12,154 nt of DNA from Treponema sp. (GTDB lineage: Bacteria; Spirochaetota; Spirochaetia; Treponematales; Breznakiellaceae): NCBI GenBank assembly GCA_031266095.1, contig JAISBR010000171.1:1-12154 (forward strand). Reading direction: 5' to 3'. The position numbers and the translations under genes are program-made. The notes under the pieces were generated by a model. It searched no databases and was not told where the DNA came from. It was given only the letters and a program-made list of their open reading frames with translations. Positions 1 through 5,951 of the stretch are shown piece after piece (within the stretch, counting starts at the first letter, position 1; each line of letters opens with the position of its first letter).

Positions 1-38
1 ACAGGCCGAAAACAAGAAAACAACTGCGATGAAAAGAG

Positions 39-70
39 ATGAAAAAAACTGATTTTTTATCATTTTTTTT
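39..70 (+). terminator. Weak AT-rich terminator-like hairpin
   Basis: ATGA (39-42) pairs with TCAT (60-63). After one A/A mismatch, five A-T pairs follow (44-48 with 54-58), and T runs continue to base 70. It could end transcription of a gene lying to the left of the window. Three short open tails enter from base 1 (stops at 40-42, 50-52 and around 28-30), and I cannot tell which, if any, is the real 3' end of a gene. The stem is AT-only apart from one G-C pair, so this is a weak call. Confidence 0.3.
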
Positions 71-185
71 AACTCCTGTATAGTTTATGTTCCTCATGCG
101 AGGGACATGCGGCATCGCGCCACGCGTTATGATAGAATTGGCATGCCCTATCACATAATAATATATCGCGAAATTGTTATTTTTC

Positions 186-336
186 AGTAATACAGATGAC
201 AATAAGCACATAACATGTTACAGGCATAATTATGCAGCTAACATTATAAATAACAGATAGTATTTTTGTGTATTTTAATTTTTTCTATGTTGATTTTCAA
301 CTACAGTGAAAAGTACTCCGTATGTACATAATTGAC
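186..336. repeat. Tandem imperfect repeat, copy 1 (~151 bp)
   Basis: First of two head-to-tail copies. Blocks shared with copy 2 at constant offsets are GATGA (195-199), the perfect 12-bp palindrome GCATAATTATGC (224-235), a T-rich block around 262-285, GAAAAGTACT (308-317) and ACATAATTGAC (326-336). Offsets to copy 2 are 151 bases on the left and 147 on the right. By eye identity is roughly two thirds to three quarters, higher in the blocks than between them. No open frame is shared. It lies in an AT-rich stretch far upstream of the transporter operon. Confidence 0.7.
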
Positions 337-483
337 TTTAGTTTTGATGATTATGAGCGTACAACTTGTTATAAGCATAATTATGCGGCTGCGATTTAAA
401 GAATACAAGATATTTTCGTATTTTTAAATTTTCGTGTTAATATTTAAGGGCAGAGAAAAGTACTTCGAATAAACATAATTGAC
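337..483. repeat. Tandem imperfect repeat, copy 2 (~147 bp)
   Basis: Second copy of the unit beginning at 186. It holds GATGA (346-350), the identical palindrome GCATAATTATGC (375-386), GAAAAGTACT (455-464) and ACATAATTGAC (473-483). The sequence between blocks has drifted while the blocks have not. That pattern suits preserved protein-binding sites or a preserved RNA structure better than a recent neutral duplication. Function unknown. Confidence 0.7.
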
Positions 484-499
484 CGCCATTTGGCATAAA

Positions 500-660
500 A
501 CAGCCGGGCCTCCGCGAAATGAAGAACCCAGGAACAAGCTCCGGGGTATGGACCTCGCCTTCCAATCATGGTCCCGGCGGCAAACGCCGGCGCGGCATAC
601 CGGGCTACATGGGGTATAGATTAATGGACCGGCGCTATATAAGGGCTAAACTTGACCCAC
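500..660. other. GC-rich stretch with hairpins, no gene recognised
   Basis: Composition shifts abruptly from AT-rich to GC-rich here. ACCCAGGA (526-533) can pair with TCCGGGGT (540-547) with one mismatch. CCGGCG (574-579) pairs perfectly with CGCCGG (585-590) across a GCAAA loop. A 23-codon ATG frame (548-619) has no ribosome site and no recognisable product. The segment may be a decayed repeat or a structured RNA; the sequence alone does not decide. Confidence 0.35.
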
Positions 661-777
661 AACTCGGGGTATAATTACATTGTGCCGTAAAGGAAGATTT
701 ACCGCGAAATCGAAAAAGTCAAAAAAGTAAAAGAAGGAAGGAAAAAGGTACCAGATGTACCAAATTTCCAGGAAAGA

Positions 778-897
778 ATGGCTAAAACGGCTCAAATTTT
801 GAGAAATTTGAATGAAAACCTCTTCGACTTCTTCGACCTTGCGGTTAAAAATTTTGTGGGTTTAGCCGCTTGCGGCGGGGTTGTTGATTTTTTTTAG
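778..897 (+). CDS. Doubtful 39-residue reading frame, possible gene remnant
   Basis: An ATG at 778 is preceded by an AGGAAAG ribosome-site-like sequence and opens a 39-codon frame ending with TAG at 895-897. The frame stays open upstream to the TAA at 688-690, and that upstream part reads as a Lys/Glu-rich helical segment followed by a Pro/Asn/Phe stretch, which looks protein-like. The 68-codon open span has no standard start at its head, so it may be the 3' end of a decayed gene with the 39-codon part fortuitously startable. No family recognised. A 7-bp inverted repeat (793-799 with 804-810) lies inside it. Confidence 0.22.
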   Translation: MAKTAQILRNLNENLFDFFDLAVKNFVGLAACGGVVDFF

Positions 898-909
898 TTT
901 TCGTATGAT
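881..909 (+). promoter_or_regulatory. Candidate promoter for the transporter operon
   Basis: TTGTTG (881-886) and TATGAT (904-909, five of six matches to TATAAT) are 17 bases apart. The predicted transcription start lies near 916, giving a leader of about 35 bases before the ATG at 952. The -35 is weak (only TTG matches). No purine-riboswitch core was recognised in the leader or upstream. Confidence 0.35.
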
Positions 910-951
910 GATATATATCTTAAGTCCATTTTCATATTTAAGGAGAAAAAA

Positions 952-2049
952 ATGAAAAAACTGCTGATTATTGTGTTGGCCGCCGGGATGGCAATGTCTG
1001 CTTTTGCCGGGGGGACCAGAGATTCGGGAAGTGCCGCCAGAGCTAAACCTAACAAAGATAACCTCAAGGTTGGCTTTATTTACATCGGCAGCATCCATGA
1101 TGAAGGCTATACCCAGGCCCACGACAAGGGCCGCCTCGCCTTGGAAGCTATGGGGGTCAAGTGCGCGTATATTGAAAATGTTCCGGAAAACGCGGACTGC
1201 GAAAAGGCGATTAGGGACCTTATCGATCAGGGGTGTAATGTGATCTACACCAATAGTTTTGGTTTTATGGACTGGACACTCAATGCCGCCAACGCTTTTC
1301 CCAATGTGTACTTCGGCCACTGTTCGGGCTATAAACAGGCGGAAAATATGTCTTCCTACTTCGGAAAGATATACCAGGCCCGCTACCTTGCGGGAATTGC
1401 CGCGGGCTACAAAACCAAGGTGAACAGAATCGGTTATGTAGCGGCCTTCCCGATCCCTGAGGTTATCCGGGGAATTAATGCCTTTACGCTTGGCGTCCAG
1501 TCGGTGAATCCCGCCGCTTCGGTGGAAGTGATCTGGACCAGCACCTGGTATGATCCTGCGGTGGAGAAACAGGGCGCCATTGAGCTTTTGAACAAGGGCT
1601 GCGATGTTATCGCCCAGCACCAGGATACCACCGCGCCCCAGATTGCCGCCCAGGAAAGAAACGCTTTCGCGGTCGGTTACAATGTGTCTACCCCTAATGC
1701 CGCTCCCGCAGCGTACCTTACCGCGCCCTTGTTTCATTGGGAGGTGTTCTATGTGGATGATGTGAAGCATGTCATCGCCGGGGACTGGAAGTCACGGGCC
1801 TACTGGGAGGGTTTCAGCAACGGAACCGTCTCTCTGGATAAATTGACAGCTAACAATGATCCCAGGGCGGCCGCGGCAATCGAAACCGCTCAGGCCGGAA
1901 TTATAAGCGGCACGCTTGAACCCTTCACCGGACCTATCGCCGATCAGGGCGGCGTAACAAAAGTGCCTGCGGGAACCAAAATGACCGATGACGAAATCTG
2001 GAATATGGGCTGGTTTGTAAGAGGCGTTATCGGAACCATAACGAATTAA
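952..2049 (+). CDS. BMP/TmpC-family ABC transporter substrate-binding protein
   Basis: Periplasmic binding protein of the BMP/Med family (COG1744), which includes PnrA/TmpC of Treponema pallidum and binds purine nucleosides or related ligands for an ABC importer. Length is 365 residues, about normal. Residues 1-19 form a signal peptide (MKK, then a hydrophobic core) with a likely cleavage after Ala-Phe-Ala at 17-19. The family-style segment GSIHDEGY (46-53) follows the first strand. Other typical family segments are FGHCSGYK (121-128), YFGKIYQARYLAGI (136-149) and the ligand-side QHQDTTAP (222-229). The start has AAGGAG at 940-945, six bases before the ATG. Oddly there is no lipobox cysteine, although many spirochete relatives are lipoproteins; this copy seems to be freely soluble or held another way. 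It heads the operon with an ATPase and two permeases. Family certain; ligand inferred. Confidence 0.93.
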   Translation: MKKLLIIVLAAGMAMSAFAGGTRDSGSAARAKPNKDNLKVGFIYIGSIHDEGYTQAHDKGRLALEAMGVKCAYIENVPENADCEKAIRDLIDQGCNVIYTNSFGFMDWTLNAANAFPNVYFGHCSGYKQAENMSSYFGKIYQARYLAGIAAGYKTKVNRIGYVAAFPIPEVIRGINAFTLGVQSVNPAASVEVIWTSTWYDPAVEKQGAIELLNKGCDVIAQHQDTTAPQIAAQERNAFAVGYNVSTPNAAPAAYLTAPLFHWEVFYVDDVKHVIAGDWKSRAYWEGFSNGTVSLDKLTANNDPRAAAAIETAQAGIISGTLEPFTGPIADQGGVTKVPAGTKMTDDEIWNMGWFVRGVIGTITN

Positions 2050-2088
2050 GGGAACCTCTAAAAACTTCAGTTTTTAGAGGTTTTCCCC
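2050..2088 (+). repeat. Hairpin 1 after the binding-protein gene (CTTCAG-core element)
   Basis: It begins one base after the stop codon. AACCTCTAAAAAC (2053-2065) pairs perfectly over 13 bp with GTTTTTAGAGGTT (2070-2082) around a TTCA loop; GGG (2050-2052) can add pairs with CCC (2085-2087) past a TT bulge. No T tract follows, so it is not a standard intrinsic terminator. The core AAAACTTCAGTTTT recurs at 8774-8810 with a different stem. A stable 3' hairpin at this point could protect the binding-protein mRNA or reduce read-through into the ATPase gene. Confidence 0.75.
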
Positions 2089-2100
2089 TTGAAAACGCAT

Positions 2101-2127
2101 GTTTCGCAGGGCTTTAGCCCGAGAAAC
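2101..2127 (+). other. Hairpin 2 in the gap between binding protein and ATPase
   Basis: GTTTC (2101-2105) pairs with GAAAC (2123-2127), enclosing GGGC (2109-2112) paired with GCCC (2117-2120) around a TTTA loop. It sits between two larger hairpins and has no T tract. Confidence 0.5.
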
Positions 2128-2130
2128 TGT

Positions 2131-2170
2131 AAGGGCGCCGAAAAAACGACCGGTTTTTAGAGGCGCTCTT
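2131..2170 (+). promoter_or_regulatory. Hairpin 3 just upstream of the ATPase ribosome site
   Basis: AAGGGCGCC (2131-2139) pairs with GGCGCTCTT (2162-2170) with one G-T wobble. After a short internal mismatch, AAAAAC (2142-2147) pairs with GTTTTT (2153-2158) around a five-base loop. It ends 13 bases before the GGAGG at 2184. Its right arm contains GTTTTTAGAGG (2153-2163), identical to 2070-2080 of hairpin 1, so the left arm of hairpin 1 could pair here instead. The two folds exclude each other, as in an attenuator-like switch. Confidence 0.5.
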
Positions 2171-2196
2171 AAGCGGTATCGCTGGAGGCGGGCGGG

Positions 2197-3738
2197 GTGA
2201 ATTACATCGAAATGCGGCGTGTCTCAAAGCGTTTTGGGACCGTCCTTGCCAATGATGACGCAGCTCTCTCGGTGAACCGGGGGGAGATCCTCGCTCTGCT
2301 TGGTGAAAACGGATCGGGAAAAAGTACTCTGGTTAATATGCTGGCGGGTATTTACATTCCCGATTCCGGTTCTATTCGTATTGACGGCAGGTATCGGCAT
2401 TTCCATTCCCCCCAGGACGCCATAGCCGCCGGAGTCGGTATGGTGCATCAGCACTTCAAACTGATTCCGGTGATGAACGCCTGGGAAAATATCAGCTTGG
2501 GGGAGCGGAAGGAAAATGGTTCCGGTAAAAAGTGCTTCCTTTTCAATCTTTTTATCGAAAAAAAGCGCATTAATAAAAAAATCACCAAAGTTGAGGAACG
2601 TTTCGGCCTGGTCACGGCTCATACTAAAAAAATTTACGACATGTCGGTCGGTGAAAAACAGACCGTGGAAATTCTCAAAATGCTGTACCGGGGCGCCACA
2701 GCCCTGATCCTCGACGAACCCACGGCGGTACTCACTCCCCAGGAAACGAATCAGCTCTTTTCTATGTTACGCAACATGAAGCGGGAGGGCTGCGCTATTA
2801 TTATCATCACCCATAAACTCAACGAGGTAATGGAGATCAGTGACAGGGTTACGGTTATGCGAAAGGGGAATACCATCGCCACGGTCAATACCGCCGAAAC
2901 CAATCCGAGGGAACTGACCGAGATGATGGTGGGGGCCAGTATTTCACTTGAGATAAAGCGGGAAGAACCGCTGCCGCGGGATAAGCCGGTGATGGCGGTA
3001 CAGGGCCTTACCCACCTCAGCGCCGATGGGGCGCCGCTGATCAACAATATGAGCTTTGACCTTTACGGCGGTGAGATTCTCGGCGTGGCGGGGATCGCCG
3101 GAAGCGGACAGAAGGAACTCTGCGAAATTATCGCCGGCCTTCGAAAAGCGGATCACGGTTCCGTCACGTGCGATGGCGACAGCCTCCTGGGCCTCTCTCC
3201 CCGGCAGATCAAAGACCGGGGGGTGGCGATGGGTTTTATCCCCGAGGACCGGCTCGGTATGGGACTGGTCGGCGGCATGAGTATCACCGATAATGTGCTG
3301 CTCCGTTCATATGAGAAAAATCCGGGGATTTTTATGGACCGCGCGGGCGGCGGCACGCTGGCAAAAAAGATCGTGGAACGGTACGATATTTCCACCCCCT
3401 CGGTCCATCATATGGTACGGAAACTTTCAGGCGGGAATATTCAGAAAGTACTGCTTGGCAGGGAAATCAATCTTTCCCCCAAGGTGTTGATCACCGCTTA
3501 CCCTGTGCGGGGCCTTGATATCGGCGCTTCTTACAGCGTCTACGAAATATTGAACGAACAGAAGAAAAACGGCGTCGCCGTACTGTACATCGGGGAAGAC
3601 CTTGACGTACTTCGGGAACTCTGTGACCGGCTCATGGTAATCCACAACGGGGAGGTTATGAATATCGTAGATCCCCGTAAGACATCCAAAGAAGATATAG
3701 GCCTCCTGATGCTGGGGCATAAAGCAGGAGCGCTGTGA
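2197..3738 (+). CDS. Nucleoside-type ABC transporter ATP-binding protein, two ABC domains
   Basis: Cytoplasmic ATPase that powers the importer. Its 513 residues hold two ABC domains, as in YufO/RbsA-type sugar and nucleoside transporters. Domain 1 is complete: Walker A GENGSGKST (36-44), Q-loop Gln85, signature SVGEKQ (150-155), Walker B with Asp173-Glu174 and H-loop His206. Domain 2 is degenerate in the way usual for this family: its Walker A reads GIAGSGQK (299-306), LSGGN (410-414) is intact, the Walker B position reads ITAYP (432-436), and Gly-Glu-Asp (466-468) stands where the H-loop His would be. One ATP site is therefore probably weak or non-hydrolytic. The start is GTG at 2197 with GGAGG at 2184-2188, eight bases upstream; an ATG at 2212 is too far from that site. 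The gene lies 147 bases after the binding-protein gene across three hairpins. Confidence 0.95.
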   Translation: MNYIEMRRVSKRFGTVLANDDAALSVNRGEILALLGENGSGKSTLVNMLAGIYIPDSGSIRIDGRYRHFHSPQDAIAAGVGMVHQHFKLIPVMNAWENISLGERKENGSGKKCFLFNLFIEKKRINKKITKVEERFGLVTAHTKKIYDMSVGEKQTVEILKMLYRGATALILDEPTAVLTPQETNQLFSMLRNMKREGCAIIIITHKLNEVMEISDRVTVMRKGNTIATVNTAETNPRELTEMMVGASISLEIKREEPLPRDKPVMAVQGLTHLSADGAPLINNMSFDLYGGEILGVAGIAGSGQKELCEIIAGLRKADHGSVTCDGDSLLGLSPRQIKDRGVAMGFIPEDRLGMGLVGGMSITDNVLLRSYEKNPGIFMDRAGGGTLAKKIVERYDISTPSVHHMVRKLSGGNIQKVLLGREINLSPKVLITAYPVRGLDIGASYSVYEILNEQKKNGVAVLYIGEDLDVLRELCDRLMVIHNGEVMNIVDPRKTSKEDIGLLMLGHKAGAL

Positions 3739-3755
3739 AAAGCAGATACGAAAAG

Positions 3756-3761
3756 AGGAGG
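3756..3761 (+). promoter_or_regulatory. Strong ribosome site that fixes a TTG start
   Basis: AGGAGG eight bases before TTG at 3770-3772. No ATG or GTG in the same frame is better placed, so this near-perfect Shine-Dalgarno sequence decides the start of the first permease. A rare start codon paired with a perfect site may set the permease level below that of its neighbours. Confidence 0.8.
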
Positions 3762-3769
3762 TCCCCCTT

Positions 3770-4831
3770 TTGTTAAGAATTGCGGCAAGAACCGGGGTTT
3801 CGGCCCTTCGTGAAAATCTTCTTCGCATAACGGCGGCGTTTGCCGCGCTGCTGGCCTCCGGCTTGATCATGGCGTTTATGGGCTATAATCCCCTGGAGGT
3901 TTTCGGCAGGATTATCGCGGGATCATTGGGCAGCGCGTACCGTTTCCAGGAAACGGTGAACAAGGCAATTCCCCTGAGCGTGCTTTCCCTGGGAACCGCT
4001 GTCGCCTTCAGGATGAAATTCTGGAACATCGGTCAAGAAGGACAGTTCTATCTGGGCGCTTACGGTGCGGCTCTGGTCGCTTTTGCTTTTCCCAATCTTC
4101 CCTCGCCGCTGCTCCTCTTTCTGATGTTTCTTGCCGGTATGGTTTTCGGCGGCCTCTGGTCGCTGATACCGGCGCTGCTCAAGATCCGTTTTTCCACGAG
4201 TGAAACCCTGGTTACCCTGATGCTGAACTACATTGCCCTGAAGTGGATTTCCTTTTTGCAATATGTGCTGTGGAAGGATCCCCAGGCCCTGGGCTTTCCC
4301 AAGATCTCCGGCTTTAGCCCCAAGGCGGTGCTTCCCGCTTTTCTCGGCATACACATCGGCTGGATCATCGCCCTGATTCTCGCGGCGGCGCTCTATGTGC
4401 TGCTCAAACGGACCAAGTTCGGTTATGAGATCGATGTAATAGGTGAGAGCGAGGCAACCGCCCGCTATGCCGGTATGGGGGTTTTCAGAATCACCATTAT
4501 CGCCATTATGCTTTCGGGCGGACTCTGCGGCGCGGCCGGGATGATGCAGGCCTCCGCGATTGAACGTTCCCTTTCGGATCAGCTTTCAGGAGGCCTCGGT
4601 TTTACTTCGGTTATTGTTACCTGGCTTGCCCGGCTGGAACCGCACACTATTCTGATTATGGCCTTTCTTTTTTCTTTGCTGATCCAGGGCGGTAATTTTC
4701 TCCAATCAAGCCTTCAGATCCCGGCGTCAATTTCGCTGGTCCTGCAGGGGATCATCATTTTCTTTGTACTTGGCTCGGAATTCTTTATCCGTTACCGCTT
4801 GGTATGGAGCCGCGATAAGGAGGAAGAATAA
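3770..4831 (+). CDS. ABC transporter permease, first subunit (YufP-like)
   Basis: Integral membrane subunit of the BPD_transp_2 family (ribose/nucleoside/branched-chain amino acid type), forming half of the substrate channel. It has 353 residues with many hydrophobic segments, for example about 17-38, 68-80, 94-108, 113-136, 195-212, 241-260 and 320-340. Family marks are WNIGQEGQF (85-93), SETLVTLMLNYIA (144-156) and the cytoplasmic loop GESEATARYAGMG (225-237), which probably contacts the ATPase. The charged C-terminus is cytoplasmic. It starts with TTG, 31 bases after the ATPase stop, and its TAA overlaps the next ATG by one base (TAATG at 4829-4833), so the second permease is probably translated by coupling. 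The role follows from family and operon position; the substrate is inferred to be nucleosides. Confidence 0.93.
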   Translation: MLRIAARTGVSALRENLLRITAAFAALLASGLIMAFMGYNPLEVFGRIIAGSLGSAYRFQETVNKAIPLSVLSLGTAVAFRMKFWNIGQEGQFYLGAYGAALVAFAFPNLPSPLLLFLMFLAGMVFGGLWSLIPALLKIRFSTSETLVTLMLNYIALKWISFLQYVLWKDPQALGFPKISGFSPKAVLPAFLGIHIGWIIALILAAALYVLLKRTKFGYEIDVIGESEATARYAGMGVFRITIIAIMLSGGLCGAAGMMQASAIERSLSDQLSGGLGFTSVIVTWLARLEPHTILIMAFLFSLLIQGGNFLQSSLQIPASISLVLQGIIIFFVLGSEFFIRYRLVWSRDKEEE

Positions 4832-5799
4832 TGGCGGAATTTCTCAATGCCCTCACCCTGTTTCTCCAGACCGCAGTCCAGATGGGAACCCATATTCTCT
4901 TTGCTGTACTGGGCGGTATCATGTGTGAAAAAATCGGCAATATGAATTTGGGGATTGAGGGGATGATGCTCCTGGGCGCTTCGGTCGGCTTTTCCGCGGC
5001 CCTTGCCACGGCGAATCCTTTCGCGGCGGTGCTTGCGGCGGGCCTCGCCGGCGGCGCGGGGGCGTTCATCTACGGGATCATTACCATCACCCTCCGGGGT
5101 AATCAGGTGGTTACCGGGCTTATCCTTACCATTTTTGGAACCGGGGTATCGGGCTTTTTGGGTAAAAATCTTTCAGGGAAAGCCCTGCCCGATCCGGTAC
5201 TGAGGGCCTTCTCGCCGGTTTCGGTACCCGTACTGGGCCGGATTCCCCTGGCGGGCCGGATTTTTTTTGAGCAGAGTCCCTACGTGCTTGCGGGGATGAT
5301 CCTCGCTGTGCTGTTATACATTTATTTTCAGTACACCCGGACGGGCCTTAACGCGCGGGCAGTAGGTGAAAATCCCGCGGTAGCCGACGCCGCGGGTATC
5401 CCGATAATTCTCTATAAATACGTGCATGTTATCCTCGGAGGTTTCTGCTGCGGCGTAGGCGGCGCGTATCTTTCCCTGGTTTTTGTACCCCGCTGGCAGG
5501 AAAACATTACCGCCGGCGCGGGCTGGATCGCGGTGGCGCTGATCATCTTCAGTACCTGGAACCCGCTGCGGGCCATCTTCGCCGCCTACCTTTTCGGCGC
5601 GCTGCGGGGAGTGGGTTTCAAGTTTCAGAACATTGACCTCAGCCTCTTCGGCAAACGGATTATTTTTTATCCCCAGCTGCTGGACATGCTTCCCTATGTC
5701 GCCACCATCGTGGTGCTGCTCATCATCACGAGGCGCAGAAAAAAAGAGTACCAGGCGCCCGCCGGGCTGGGTACGCCCTACTTCAGGGAAGAACGGTAA
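4831..5799 (+). CDS. ABC transporter permease, second subunit (YufQ-like)
   Basis: Second membrane subunit of the same importer, 322 residues, shorter than its partner as usual for the second permease of this family. Visible marks are GNMNLGIEGMMLLGA (36-50), the counterpart of the NIGQEGQ stretch of the first permease; RGNQVVTGLILTIFG (89-103); the coupling-loop-like ARAVGENPAVADAAGI (175-190); and GWIAVALIIFSTWNP (231-245). Hydrophobic segments run from about residue 18 to 300, followed by a basic cytoplasmic tail. Start at the ATG inside TAATG, with AAGGAGG at 4817-4823 seven bases upstream and lying inside the end of the previous gene. It is the last gene of the operon; no strong terminator follows. 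Confidence 0.93.
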   Translation: MAEFLNALTLFLQTAVQMGTHILFAVLGGIMCEKIGNMNLGIEGMMLLGASVGFSAALATANPFAAVLAAGLAGGAGAFIYGIITITLRGNQVVTGLILTIFGTGVSGFLGKNLSGKALPDPVLRAFSPVSVPVLGRIPLAGRIFFEQSPYVLAGMILAVLLYIYFQYTRTGLNARAVGENPAVADAAGIPIILYKYVHVILGGFCCGVGGAYLSLVFVPRWQENITAGAGWIAVALIIFSTWNPLRAIFAAYLFGALRGVGFKFQNIDLSLFGKRIIFYPQLLDMLPYVATIVVLLIITRRRKKEYQAPAGLGTPYFREER

Positions 5800-5838
5800 G
5801 CGGCGGTATATACTCCGGTCGAAAAGTCAGGTGCCAAA

Positions 5839-5851
5839 AGGCTTTCCCAAA
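5839..5851. repeat. Half copy of the dispersed hairpin element
   Basis: AGGCTTTCCCAAA here is identical to 8775-8787, the left arm of the hairpin at 8774-8810. The matching right arm is missing: the sequence continues ACAGGCTC instead of through the CTTCAG core. It looks like a decayed copy. A 13-base match within 12 kb could arise by chance, but both copies being intergenic makes a shared origin more likely. Confidence 0.4.
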
Positions 5852-5876
5852 CAGGCTCCACATCCCTCTATTCGTT

Positions 5877-5893
5877 CGGAACTTCCCGTTCCG
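5877..5893 (+). terminator. Small hairpin after the transporter operon, weak terminator candidate
   Basis: CGGAAC (5877-5882) pairs with GTTCCG (5888-5893) around a TTCCC loop. No T run follows, so it would be a poor intrinsic terminator. It is the only stem seen between the last permease and the next promoter. Confidence 0.25.
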
Positions 5894-5916
5894 GGTGATG
5901 ATTTCCCGCCTCCGCC

Positions 5917-5945
5917 TTGCCCGCGCCGTTTTCTTTGACTATACT
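5917..5945 (+). promoter_or_regulatory. Promoter giving a predicted leaderless or near-leaderless mRNA
   Basis: TTGCCC (5917-5922, four of six to TTGACA) and TATACT (5940-5945, five of six to TATAAT) have exactly 17 bases between them. Seven bases after the -10 lies the A of ATG at 5952, so transcription would begin at or within a base or two of the start codon. No Shine-Dalgarno sequence precedes the ATG, which agrees with leaderless initiation. Confidence 0.6.
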
Positions 5946-5951
5946 GCAATT

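Noticed and set aside
186..483. CRISPR array or insertion sequence
   Set aside because: Only two long, diverged tandem copies; no short identical repeats with unique spacers, no transposase frame and no terminal inverted repeats.
864..895. GCCGC/GCGGC stem before a T run as a terminator
   Set aside because: The loop is only two to four bases and the T run begins about a dozen bases after the stem, so the geometry does not suit an intrinsic terminator.
910..951. Purine riboswitch before the nucleoside transporter
   Set aside because: The leader is only about 35 bases and A/T-rich. The conserved junction and loop sequences of the purine aptamer were not seen there or farther upstream.
862..1770. 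302-codon minus-strand frame
   Set aside because: It lies opposite the binding-protein gene, whose family match, signal peptide and ribosome site are clear. The minus frame gives an Arg/Gly/His-rich product with no recognisable domain, a codon-usage shadow.
5895..5951. ATG at 5895 as start of the YD-repeat protein
   Set aside because: It would put 19 residues before a well-formed signal peptide and lies upstream of the promoter at 5917-5945. No ribosome site precedes it.
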